From the NCBI GenBank assembly GCA_003971905.1, contig RSEE01000132.1:1-64000 (forward strand): DNA of 64,000 nucleotides. The letters are read 5' to 3'. Of this stretch, positions 1-11,145 are shown in pieces (position 1 is the first letter of the stretch; each line of letters starts with the position of its first letter). The notes beneath the pieces were generated by a model. The model searched no databases. It was not told where the DNA came from and was given only the letters and a program-made list of their open reading frames with translations. A program made the translations under genes and the position numbers. This DNA comes from Moniliella sp. 'wahieum'. Its lineage: Eukaryota; Basidiomycota; Moniliellomycetes; Moniliellales; Moniliellaceae.

Positions 1-1106
1 TTTGGGGGGGGAAACTTTATAGCCAGATGCTTTATATTCAGTGGGAAGGAGAACACACCATGGAATGATTAAGAACTTGCCTAGGAAAGCTGATCCTTCT
101 CACGACATATATATATCTACGAGACGCTCCATCTATTCGTATCCTCCCCGCATGTTGCATTTGTTGGTTTTGCAACGAGAGTATTTGTATATGGTCTCGC
201 GTGAACGTTGAAACGTAAGCGTCACGAAGGGTCCCAGCTTGCTGGCGTCCAGCTAATTGGGGGGGTGACCCGGTGACGATCCGACAGCAAAGTTTCGGAC
301 GAGCAAGAGCCTCTGTTGGAATATATTAGGCGGTACCCCTCGAGTTACTAGATCACAGCTACTTTTGGCCTCCTCTGTGGAATTGCATCACCAGCTCGCG
401 GTGGGCAGCCTGATTCATCGATAATACAGATCCAATAATGTGCTTAGGGCAGCTCTGAACCGTAAGCGCTAAGATCAGTCTAAGGAAACATCAGTGTCTA
501 GGTTTTGGTGCTAGAGTGCGACTTGGGAGCACTCGCGATCCTATGGATCAGCTGCAAAGCAGCCTTCAGACAAGGCGTGAAGGCAAAGTGGTGAGCCACA
601 AGTCTTCAAGCAACGCCTCATTGTGAGAGCAACAGGTCAAGAAAGGAAGCAGAGGCGTACCTTCAGACAAGGCGTGAAGGCAAAGTGGTGAGCCACAAGT
701 CTTCAAGCAACGTCTGAAGGGAAGGAGAAAGGAGAGAGAGAAGGGAGATGGAGCGAGCAGGGCGTGCGCGGCCTGCGAGCGGAACGCTTCCGCTCGGCTA
801 GCGAGCGTCACCGATCCATTGAGGGCCGCGCAGGAGAACCCTAGCAGTACCCTCTAACATGTGGAGCTTATAGGCACGTCTCTAGTGTCATGACATGCAT
901 GACAGGAGACCAAGTATTGTGATCTTCTCAAGGCTCCCATTTGAGGCGCCTCCAAATTCCGCCCGCTGGGCGGCAGGGCTAGGCATTGCACCGATCCAGC
1001 CCTAACATGAAAACAAAACAATTTCCTGCTTGAATTGCCGGAATTATCGAGGCATTTTCTGCCGTTCTTCTGGCCTGGTAGACTGCCACCACTGCGACTG
1101 CCCATC
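1..1106. other. Gene-free left edge
   Basis: No reading frame here resembles a protein, and the short ORFs are low-complexity or antisense. The stretch holds a perfect 53-bp direct repeat and the 5' flank of purU. The first 500 bases are less GC-rich than the gene-dense parts. I see no tRNA, transposon end or clear promoter box. Confidence 0.6.
563..712. repeat. 53-bp perfect direct repeat, two copies
   Basis: The 53 bases at 563-615 recur without mismatch at 660-712, a period of 97 bp. The unit starts CCTTCAGACAAGGCG and ends TTCAAGCAACG. The second copy is followed by GTCTGAAGG, the reverse complement of the first nine bases of the unit, so 660-720 could fold into a long-stem structure. 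No ORF explains it. Confidence 0.9.
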
Positions 1107-2030
1107 ATGCCCGCCAAGCCCACGCCCAACGACATTGTCCTCACCCTTGCCTGCCCCGACCGCAACGGGATCGTGTTTGCCGTCACCGGTTTCCTTGCCC
1201 ACCGTGGCTTCAATATTATTCAGTCCGACCAGTTTGGCGACCCCACCACCCACCGTTTCTTCATGCGTGTCCACGCCGCAGGCCTCGACGCCGCCAAGGA
1301 TGCCGCTGCTCCTGCCGAGGAGGACGACGCAGCACGCGAAGACGCGTTGAAACTCTCCGCGCCAATTTGCCTCTGAGCTCGCCACTGAGTACGCCATGGA
1401 CTTCCACATTCACCGCGCTGATGCTCGCCCCGTACGCTCATCATGGTCAGCAAGATTGGCCACTGCCTCAACGACCTGCTCTTCCGTCACAGCACTGGCA
1501 CCCTCCCAATTGAAATTCCGTTGATTGTTTCCAACCACACCACGTATCAATCGTTGGCCGAACGGCATGGAATCCCCTTCTACCACTTGCCCATCGACGC
1601 CGCCGCTGGCAAGACCAAGGAGTGGCAGGAAGAGCAGCTGATGCAGCTCGTTAAGCAGTACAATGTTGAACTTGTTGTTCTCGCCCGGTACATGCAGATC
1701 CTCAGTGACAAGCTCTGTTCCGCTCTGTCGGGCCAAATTATCAACATTCACCACTCTTTCCTGCCCTCGTTCAAGGGCGCCAAGCCTTACCACCAGGCCT
1801 ACGAACGCGGGGTCAAGATCATTGGCGCTACCGCCCACCTCGTCACTGCCGATCTCGATGAAGGTCCAATTATTGAGCAGGATGTGGAGCGCGTCACTCA
1901 CGCCGATTCCCCCGCCACCTTGGTTCAAATCGGCGCCGACATTGAGGCCCGCGTACTCAGCCGTGCTGTGCGCTGGATGGCTGAGCACCGCATCCTGCCC
2001 AATGGACCCAAGACGGTTGTCTTTGTTTAA
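1107..2030 (+). CDS. purU: Formyltetrahydrofolate deformylase (PurU)
   Basis: Hydrolyses 10-formyl-THF to formate and THF, balancing the one-carbon pool. The ATG at 1107 opens an N-terminal ACT domain (LTLACPDRNGIVFAVTGFLA). The C-terminal formyl-hydrolase domain carries NIHHSFLPSFKGAKPY and ADLDEGPIIEQD, giving the Asn, His and Asp of the family active site. Length, about 300 codons, is normal. The coding frame changes near 1350-1368 and 1428-1431. Adding one base to the A, T and C runs there restores the family reading (ALKTLRANFASEL, RPRTLIMVSK), so I treat the gene as intact. The enzyme is common in bacteria and patchy in fungi, so old transfer is possible but untested. Fairly sure of the family. 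Confidence 0.9.
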
Positions 2031-2288
2031 ACAACCCTTTCCGGCTCTTTTCCCTAGAACGCCCCCCCCCCCCCCCCCCACCAGTTCACCCCTCATCTTC
2101 TAGTGCGTTCAGCATATTGTATTCTGTCCTGTACCCATCAGGATCACTGCATACATCCCAACCTATTCGTCTACGTCGTTGCAGCCAGTAGTTGTATGGA
2201 ATAAAAGTCATAATGACAACCCTTGTGGCTAGTCGACATGTTAGTACTGCCCAGTGTCGAGGTCAAACTGCCAGTTCAGGGTTGTGGT

Positions 2289-5200
2289 TTACGAGGCGAA
2301 TAGGGTCAACTGAATGGGACGAACAAGAGACTGGTAGAGGTCGAGCCGGACCAGTTCGACCAGCTCGGATGGGGTATCGCGCCACGCAACATAGGCGGCG
2401 CCCAGAACAAGTCCAACGCAAAGGAACACATCGGGATGAATGGGCGGAATATGCGCTTCGTCACCTGGAGCACAATCGAAATGAAGCCCAGCACGCGGGC
2501 AGGCCAACCCAACAACTCCCAGACCGCACCCGAAGAGAAGGCTGGGCCTGCGGCACCGCCTCCCACGGAGCCCAGGGGGGCGCATAAATGCCATAAACCA
2601 AGTCATCATCTGGCGCGTCTGACTTGATCGATTGAATGGCGAGGTCGGCTTCCATTGGGCCCGTTTCCTCCCCAAGTTCCTGAGCCACTTCCACGGCCCG
2701 ATGGTGCTCTGCAGCGTTCGAAGTTTCACGGCTGGATGGAGTGGAGGGGATATTGATGGTGGTCACATCAACCTCCTCCAAAGTAGTGTCTCCCTCCCCA
2801 CTCATCTCCGCGATACGCACTTCGAGGTTGCAAGAGGGATCCGGCTCAGGAATAGTGTCCGCCTCTGGGGGCGAGATCTTACTATCGCCATCAACAATGA
2901 AGGTGTCAGGCGCGGGTTCTTGGAGGGAAATATATGTTGTCCCATCAGTGACCGTCGAGAGAATGAGGCGGTCACCATCGACGATCGGCTGCTCCTCCCA
3001 AACATCTTCTTTGTCCAAGTCTCCCTCGGGGTCCATCCCGTCCGTCGGTGCCAAAGCCCCCTCTTTCCCCATAGCGGCCAGAGCGGTGCGTAGAATTTCA
3101 AGCTCAGGACCCTGTTCCGAAGCAATGTTGCCGTTGATATCGAGGTAGTGCAGAGCGGGCCATGCACCTTGTTCGATGGTCGCAGCAAGCGTGGTAAGGG
3201 AGGCGCCTACGAGTTCACAGAACTGAAGTTCCAACCGGGTCAGGTGCGGCGTAGTTCCCTTCGCCAGAGCATCGACAAGCATTAGGCTTCCACGAGGACG
3301 CATACGGCATCCGCCCAAACGCAGCTCCCGTAGCAGGGGCCAAGACTTGAGTGCATTGGCAATCGCCCGTGCACCCCGGAGATTGGCCAAGTTGTCACTC
3401 AGGTCAAGAATGGCAAGGTTCGAGTTGTGCGCAAGGCCCAGGACTAGGTCTTCGAACGCCCTCAATTCAAGCCGGTTTTCTTTCATTTGTCTCCTCCAGA
3501 CCGGGGTGAGCTTCAAACACGTTTCGCCATGAAGCCACACCTCCCTCCTCCAGTTTCTGGCCGGAGTAGTGGAGCACTCGCAGCAAAGATCCTCCCGGAG
3601 ACTTGTGGCAGCACCGCGCGTGATTGCTTGGGCCACTACACCCCCAGCCTCAGAATCGAGTCCGTTGTTGGACAATTTGAGGGCATGTAGACTACCCGAT
3701 TGCTCCAACAGGGGAACGAGAGACATGAAGCTGTTCTCATCCAAACCGTTGTTCGACAAGTTTACCTCCTCCAGGGACCCTTGAGCCAACGATGCCAGTA
3801 CCGGAACCAGCAAGTCAAGGGAGTCCGTGATGTCGTCTGCCCCGCAGTTGGTGAACATGCCCGACAAGTCCATCAACCGCAACTTGGTCTGCGTCTTGAG
3901 AAGCTCGGCCAGAACTTGACACCCGCCTACACCCCACGTGTTCCCTCCCAAGTACACTTCTTCCACCTGCGAGGTCGCAAGGGGTTTGAGGTGAGGCTCA
4001 GCTTCGGTAGCCGTAGTGAGCAACAAGTGGTTGCCTGCAATGCTAAAAATACGCGAAGGACATATATCCTCCGAGGGAAGCTGCGCAACCAGATCAGCGG
4101 GTGCCCCGACTTGCGCAGAGAGAGTGGGCGACTGGGCAGAGCATGTGGAGGTTGATTGAAATACTTGATCCTTCACGGTTGTGGTGGAATCCACCACCCC
4201 CTTGTCCGCCTCATATTTGACCGGTACTTCCACCTCAGTTGCTTCTGCGTTTTTCAGAGCGTCATCGTTCGGAATAAACTGCACCACGGCAAATGTCAGA
4301 CTCTGCACAACACAGGCGATGGAGAAAGCCACATACCTCTTTTGATAGTTCACCCTGTTCGCTGTCGCTCGACTCGTGCATCGTCGAGCTATCGTCGTTG
4401 TCGCTCTCAATATCGCCTTCTCCCTCCGGATCCATCTCATCCGTGTCACCAAGCGCGTCAGGTCGGCCCAGTGCGGCGAGAGCATCACGCAGCTTTTCAA
4501 GCTCGGGACCGTCCTCTTCAGCAAAGTTCCCATTGACGTCCAACCGGTCCAACGCCAGCTTGTGCAGCGCAATCACGTCGGCCAGCTCGAGCAGAAGACG
4601 ACCAGGGATGTCGCATAAGTCCAGACCCAGGCGGCGTAGCTTTTTGGGGGCGGCATTACGCAGCGCGTCGATAACCAGCCGCGCACCCTCGGGGCGAAGC
4701 AGCGTCTCGCTCAGCTGCAGTTCCTCCAGCTCGGGCCAATTGGCCAGCGCCAGTGCGACCGCACGAGAACCGCGAAGCGTTGCTGTGTTATCTTGCAGAT
4801 CCACGACCCTCAACTTGGGGTTGGCGGCCAAACCGTTGGATACTAGCTCTGCCACGCCCTTCATCCTGATCCCGTTCTGGTGCATTCGGACCACTTCCCG
4901 TCCCATGGGCAGCCAGAGCACGGGCAAACGCTGCCGCACTTCCGTTCTCTAGCCGGTTGCGGCCAATAATCAGGACTTGAGCTTGGATTGCTGGCCAGCC
5001 TGCTTGGCACGCTCGGCACTGCGGGCCAAGGCGTCTGCCACGACATTCCCGCCTGCCGGCCCGAGTCCATTATTTTCCAGCTTGAGCACCCGGAGTGAAT
5101 GGGCCTGCTCCAGGAGAGGCACCAGGGGAAGAACAGTCCTCTCACCCAACGCGTTGTCGGACAAGTCCACCTCTTCTAATTGGCCGTGTGGTGGCACGAG

Positions 5201-6968
5201 GCGCGCCAACACCAAGCAAATTGCCTTCAGGGCGAGTGGGATCTCAGTGATCATTCGTCCCGTGAACAGATCGTCCAGCCGGGCTGATCTGAGCGTTGTG
5301 ATCGTAGCCAGTGTGTCGGCGAAGGCCTCGGCGGCCTCGACTCCCATCGTGTTCCCACCCATGACCACTTGCTCAACGCCGACTTGGGCGCGCAAGGTAC
5401 ACAGATACGGCTCGATGTCGCTTGCCGTTTCTAACGAAGACCTTTGCCTTGAATGGAGAAAATCGGTTGGGCTGGACCAAAGATGCTTCGTCCCCATTTT
5501 CGTCGGGGACGGGGATATCATGGGGTATGGCATCGGGGGCATCATCCACTCGTCAATGTTAGACTTCTCCTCGCTGTCCTCTTCGGGGTTTACCTCGGTC
5601 TCCTTCTCGATCGCCTCCGGGTTCTCATCGATCGCCTCGGGTCTCCTCGACCACCTCCGGGTTCTCGACCACCTCCGGGTTCTCCTCGACCACCTCCGGG
5701 TTCTCCCGATCGCCTCTGGGTTCTCCTCGATCGCCTCTGTTTCCTCCTCAATCGCCTCCGTTGTTTCCTCGATCGCCTCCATTTTGTCCTCGATCGTCTC
5801 GGCCCCCTCGTCCTGGACCACGACCTCGTCCGGAGCATCACTTAGATCATCATCTGAAATATCGGACAAAGGTGTCTCATCCACCTCTGTAACATCCACC
5901 AATGCGCTGCCCAGGCCTTGCGCTTCCAGCGCTTGACGCAATGCCTCAATCTCTGGCCCTTCCCCATCCACCAAGTTGCTGTTCACGTCCAGATGAGTGA
6001 GACGGGGCCAAGGATTGGAGGCGATCAGGTGGGATAATGCCATAATGTTTGCCGGGCTGAGCTCACAACAACTCAACCCGATCTGGGTGAGGGATGCATG
6101 CCGTTCGACCAACAGCGCGTCCATCAAGAGCTGACCTCCTTTAGGCCGAAGAAGTGTATCAGTCAAGTGGAGCTTCTCGAGGTTGGGCCAGAATCGGAGA
6201 CATTCAGCAACAGCCTTGGCACCGCGTAAGGTGGCAGTGTTGTCACCAAGGTCGAGAATGCGCAAATGGGGGTTCTTGGCGAGGCCCGAGCGCACGATCA
6301 CCTCAAATCCTTGCATGCGGATCCCGTTCTGTTCCATACGCACTTCTTGCAAGGTGCCGTGCGCGGCGAGCGCACGCGCCCAGTTCAATGCGCTGCCATC
6401 CTCCAGCCGATTGCGCCCGCATTCAAGCACCTGCAACTGAGACGACTCGCCTTGGGCGCAGCTTTCTGGGCGCCACGGGCCAACGCATCAGCCACAACGA
6501 TACCTGCCTCGGGCCCCAGACCATTGTTGTTAAGCCTGAGAACACGGAGACCGTTGGCAGCCTCGAGGAGAGGGACGAGCGGCGAGCATACACGTTCGCC
6601 AAATGCATTGTCGGACAAGTTGACCTGCTCCAGTGCCCCGCCAGGGGCACGAGGCTGGTGAGGGCAGTGCAGAGCGCAGTGAGCGCGCCGGGGATCTCGT
6701 CGATGCTGCGGCTGGTAAAGATGTTGGACAGATCAATGGAGCGGAGAGAGGTACAGGTGGCGAGAACCGTAGCGAGCGCCTGGGCGGCAGGGACGCCGAT
6801 GGTGTTGTCGCTGAGGCGCACCTCGTCGACAGCGCCGCGTTGGGCTAGCTCTGCGAGCTCGGCGGCATACGTGGCTGCATCCTCAGCGGAATCGAGGGTG
6901 AGGCCGCGTCCAGCAAGCGAGAAGATGCGCGGGGCGCTCTCGGCGTCACTCTCGGCAGCGCCAGACAT
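2289..6968 (-). CDS. RNA1: Triple RanGAP (Rna1-type LRR) fusion protein
   Basis: RanGAP stimulates GTP hydrolysis on Ran in the cytoplasm and sets the nuclear transport gradient. Normally it is a single 350-450 residue LRR domain with an acidic tail. Here three copies follow one another. Copy A (6968 to ~5850) has IFTSRSIDEIP and RLNNNGLGPEAG. Copy B (~5440 to ~4400) has LFTGRMITEIP and LENNGLGPAGG. Copy C (~4080 to ~3000) has MFTNCGADDIT and LSNNGLDSEAGG. A and B are joined by an acidic repeat and a linker with no stop once single-base run errors are allowed for. B and C are joined by a 58-nt phase-0 intron (4279-4336). After C come ~200 disordered residues and a hydrophobic tail (WELLGWPARVLGFISIVLQV) ending at 2289. 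Total is about 1,500 residues. Family is certain; single-polypeptide status is very likely. Confidence 0.85.
4279..4336 (-). other. Intron joining RanGAP copies B and C
   Basis: On the minus strand the intron reads GTATGT at 4336 down to CAG at 4279, 58 nt, with CTGAC upstream of the AG. Copy B's acidic tail ends SELSKE in one frame, and the exon resumes FIPNDDALKNAEATE in the frame of copy C. Splicing is in phase 0 and removes the stop that would otherwise end B at 4262. Confidence 0.8.
5595..5790 (-). repeat. Acidic EAIEENPE coding repeat
   Basis: In the tail of RanGAP copy A, a unit of about 21-24 bp encodes variants of E-A-I-E-E-N-P and E-V-V-E-E-N-P. On the plus strand it shows as repeated CGATCGCCTC and CGACCACCTCCGGGTTCTC. 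The frame drifts inside the array, consistent with base-run or repeat-copy errors. It lengthens the acidic stretch typical of RanGAP tails and links to copy B. Confidence 0.75.
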
Positions 6969-7196
6969 GAGCAGCGCGTGCGTGGCGGTGGAGGCAGCAG
7001 CGCACGGCGGGGCTTCGATCGGCGCCTGGAGCAGCCTCAGGCCGGAGGCCGCGCGAGGACGCTAAGAAAAACCGCAGATTTTAATCAGGCAGCTCGCGAG
7101 TGTGTTGGCTTGTTAATTACGTTAATTGTCCTCTGTCTGTCCGCCATCGCGTCCATCCCGACGGGGATCGTGTGGCAAGAATAGATTACGCAAAAG

Positions 7197-9989
7197 CTAC
7201 GCCTCGTCTGGATCTGAATACGTCGTGCGGTCACGCAGCCGCGCACGCCGCAGCCCGCCGCGCCAGGCCCAGCCCGAGCCAGCTCGTGAGGCGGCCTCGT
7301 TGGACGAGGTTGTCGCGGGGGGTGCGCTCTCGTCGCCCGACGCGGCGCTCGACCGACAGCAACAGAGGCAGACGCAGCACCAGCACCAGCAGCACTAGCA
7401 CCAGCACCAGATGCCGACGGAGCAGCAGAAGAAACACCCACCGTGTCTTCGTCTTCCCTCTGTGGTAGCAGGCTGCTTCCTACTGGAGCACTCGTGGTAT
7501 CCACGCTCCGTACTGGCACGCCAACGCTCGGCTCAGTTGAGCCCGCTGCCTGAGGGGGCTCGGACGCCGTGGGCGCTGCGATGGCCGTGGCTGCGGTGGG
7601 AGGGGACGGTGGCCGAGATGGCGAGACAGGGACCGCTTCTGCTGCAACTTCAGGTTGTGCTTCAGGGTGCGAATCGCGACGAGCGAGTTGACGTTCGCGC
7701 TCCAGTCGCTCGGCGTAATCGTCGGGCGGCCCATTCGGCCCGGCGCTCTTCGTCTCGGGCCAGCAGGTCCAACTGCGCGCTAATCCACTCCTCGTCTGAT
7801 GCGGCCTCTGGACGTGCCCCATTCCCAACCCCAACGGAACGTAAACGCGTAGATCTGCCAGGAGGCGGTGTTGCTGGTGGCAATGTGTAGTCCTCCTCCC
7901 GATGTCCTGCTGCGTCACCTCGTCGCTCGTGGCGAGAGCGGTGCCGGTGTCTCCTATGTCGTCGGGAGGAGGTGTGGGTGTGCTCTCGAGGGTGCGGACG
8001 CGAGTGGGAGAGAGAGCTCCGTTGGCTGTGAAACGACACCATGTCTGGTAACGAGTTTGCCTCCTCGTCCTCCTCTCCATCCTCGTCATCCTCGTTATCC
8101 GACCGGGGCGGCGGTGGCGCTGTTGTCGCTTTTGCAGCACTTGGTCCCGCAATGCAGTCTGATGCGTCGCAGCGCTCCGAGCTGCGCAAAGTGCGCCACG
8201 CGTAGTCGACGGAACCGATCGGTAAAGAAGGTGGCTGGAGGCTGCGGAGCGGGCATGCCGCGCCGCTTGGAACAATGTATCTGCTGCTCTCGCTGTGGAA
8301 CTCGTAGCCGGGAGGGGCAGCGTCGTAACACTCTCCTCTCTCCAGGCTACGTCCGATGGAGGAATGCTCCCCGGCAAAGAGATGCGGCGTTGACTGAGCG
8401 ATGCTCTTGGCCCATCCACCTGTGCCATTTCCTCGTCCTCGGGGGTAGCAGGATTAGGTGGTACTGGTTGATCCGTGGCAGGTGATGGAATGCCATCTAC
8501 TTCGGTCACAGACGGGTGCGTGGGCGAAGACTGGAACGAGTCGAATGGGGACGTGAAGCAACGGACCCCACGGCTGGTCGGGACACCAAAGAGGAGCACG
8601 AGATGGGTGCCGGCGTGGCCGGAGCGAGGCGGAGGGACGGCGGGAGTTACTCGATAGATGGGATGAGATGCGAGCCAATGACGAGTCGGGCTGAGCAAGG
8701 CTGTCACGGCGTGTGAGCCGTCGTGTTCATCGCTGGCCATACCATCAACCGGTCCATCTTGAGCCGCAGAGCGCAGTTGGGCCTTGCGCGCTGCTCGCTT
8801 GGCCGATCGCATTTCCCGATCTTCCACTTCTCCAATGCCCATCCCAGCCCCGACCCCCACCAAAAGCCAAGCCAGGACTGCCAAACGGTCAATGTCCAGC
8901 CAATCTGGGGAAGCCACCACAAACGATCCCACTTGATTCCGAGAAAATTCAGCAACGCCGTAATAAAGGCGAGACCGCTAGCGCCCATGCCAAAAATGGC
9001 CGTGCCCCCATCCGTGCGCCAGGCACGGCGTCGGTTGACAAGCAAGCCCCAAATCAGCAGGGCGCAGAGGTACAGTAGCGAAAGTGTACTGTTGCAGATG
9101 TTTCGAAATGCATCGCCCAGATCGAGTGCTTTTCATCGTCAGGCGGCGCCATGTCAGTAAAGAGCAGCGCGCTGCGCAGAAAGCAAGCGGGCCAAGCATC
9201 CAAAGGATGAGGCGGCGCTCAAGGTTGGATGGATAAAGGAGGGTGAGGAACTGAATGTGGGTGGTGTACAGCAAGGGTGAGGATGGCCTGGAGCACGTGT
9301 GTAGCAGGCGACCTGGGCATCGGACCATTCTCCCGTGGGCGGCGGGATCTCCATGTTGATGTAGGGAAACATGTATGGATACTTGTACGAGCGCTCCGCC
9401 GCGGTCCACAGGAGCACGCCCACGTCGCATGCCACGTCGACCACGAGACAGAAACAGGAGAATGCCTGCATGCAGAAGTTGACTTTGGAAAGGGGGTAGT
9501 GGTAGCGACCAGTAAAGGCGAGATGAAATCCAAGCATGACCGCCAGGGACAGGCTGATGACCACCGAGCAGCACCTGCACGGGCATGCTCCAGATGAAGT
9601 CGGGCATCAGCGCGAGAGGAGGGGATCGTTGGGGTCATTTGGATCAAGCGTTGGCCGAGGCTGGCCATCATAGTCGGATACGGTGGTGGGGAGACTGGCG
9701 AGTTGTTGCGCGGGGAGAGAGAGGGAGTGGGTGGGGGTGGGTGGGGAAGGAGTGGCCGAGGGCGGCGAGCAGGGCGATGGCGAGGATGGCGATGACCGTG
9801 ATGCGCGTGCATGTGCGGACGCGGACCAGGCCGGCGCGCATCCTGAGGGGTGAGAGCGTTGGGATTGACAACTGGTGGTGGTGGTGGTGTGGTTGGCGGC
9901 GGCGGTGGTGGTGGTGGCGGTCGAGTTGGCGTTCGTCCAGCGGCTGGAGGAGGCGGTGCGATGCGGCGAACAGCCATCACATCACACAT
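7197..9989 (-). CDS. Multi-pass membrane protein, unknown function
   Basis: I do not recognise the family. ATG candidates lie at 9989 and 9977. The N-terminus is a proline-rich tract (~9960-9860), followed by a hydrophobic helix (ITVIAILAIALLAALG). A core of about seven segments follows, including VISLSLAVMLGFHLAFTG, NFCMQAFSCFCLVVDVAC, LERRLILWMLGPLAFCAA and IFGMGASGLAFITALLNFLG, with YKYPYMFPYINMEIPPPTGEW and VNRRRAWRTDGGTA between them. The long C-terminal part (~8850-7197) is hydrophilic, Ser/Arg/His-rich and acidic in places, probably cytosolic, and ends DRTTYSDPDEA. Several frame changes split it. It lies 228 bp upstream of the RanGAP start on the same strand. Confidence 0.6.
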
Positions 9990-11145
9990 CCTAATCACAC
10001 ACCCTCGACCCTAACCTCTGGCTTAGGTAATGCACTACAGTCACCCGTGCGGTGATTTACCCCACCTTGCCACCCGTATTCATCACGTCCACATCACAGC
10101 CTTCGCCTATGCGATCGGAAGACAGTACACCCACCCCTGATTATGGGTGGTTCGACCATATCTCGATTAACCCACGGGAAACGATACGCCGGCGATGATC
10201 TGACCCAAGGGGAGCTCCATATCCGCCTGAAGATGGCAGGTCCATGTTAATACAAGGGTGGGCCAGTGCAAGTCATATACTTGTCTCTGGGCAAAATACA
10301 AGTCGAAAACCGGAGAGCGGGGCCTTGGGACAAAGAGTAAAAGCGTATACAGTCGATGAATTGTCACAGTCGGGGCTAAGGCGAGGGAGACCAGGATCGG
10401 ACTAGGCCAAGGGGTGTAGCATCGTTCGTGGGGAAGAAGCAAGAACAGAGGACATGGTGCGAAGTGGAAGGAACAGGGAAGGAGCGAGACGCTCGAGACG
10501 AAGAAATTGGAAGATGGGAGCGAGATCAGCCAAACTATGACTATCCCTCAGCGCCTCAGCGAAGGATACGACCGATTTTTGAGCATTGTGGTCTTATTAC
10601 GCTTTTCTTGCTTTCAGTATGCTGTGAAGATTATGAGAGAATGGAAGAGCAGAACGAGCACAACCCGGAGGCACTTGCACCACCCTTGCTCAGGGAGATG
10701 GAACCCAGAGGCTTGTTGTGCGTGGTGGGGGATTGGGTACCACAGGACACCCGTTACTATAGCTTTCTCAGACTAAGTTTCCTTTCATTCAGCTGCCACT
10801 GCATGGGGAGGGGCTTTTTTGCCAGGTCAGCCGTGGTTTGAGTAGTAAGTAGACCAAGGCAGGGGGGCCCGGATCTCACCCCCCCATACCCACCCGATCA
10901 AGACATAGTTCCACTATCCCACTTCTGCCTCTACTATCTCATCCTTTCCCGGGGAAACACGCCAAGACACTTCAATTCAATACAGGGCAGTTCAGGTCAG
11001 GGTCCAGTTTGAGGTGCAGGCCCAGAATCAGGTACATGTGTAAGTAGGTGTAGGTACCTGCCCACATCCACACTTCACTTCTCCATAAGTTCTTTTTTTA
11101 CCCCCCTTCCCTCCTCCACCGCTTCTCACAGACACAACCGGAGCC
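9990..11145. other. Intergenic, no gene seen
   Basis: About 1.15 kb between the membrane protein start and the end of the Zn2Cys6 factor. The ORFs here have no protein-like composition. It probably holds the promoter of the membrane protein and the 3' end of the factor. Confidence 0.5.

Noticed and set aside
563-712. Direct repeat as transposon ends or CRISPR
   Set aside because: Only two copies, 44 bp between them, no transposase and no target duplication visible.
1107-2030. purU as a pseudogene
   Set aside because: All frame changes sit in base runs and all motifs survive, which fits sequencing error rather than decay.
4970-6436. Single long ORF as the exact RanGAP frame
   Set aside because: It is open by chance across the linker; the motifs there (IFSIQGKGL, PVPDENGDEAS) lie in a neighbouring frame.
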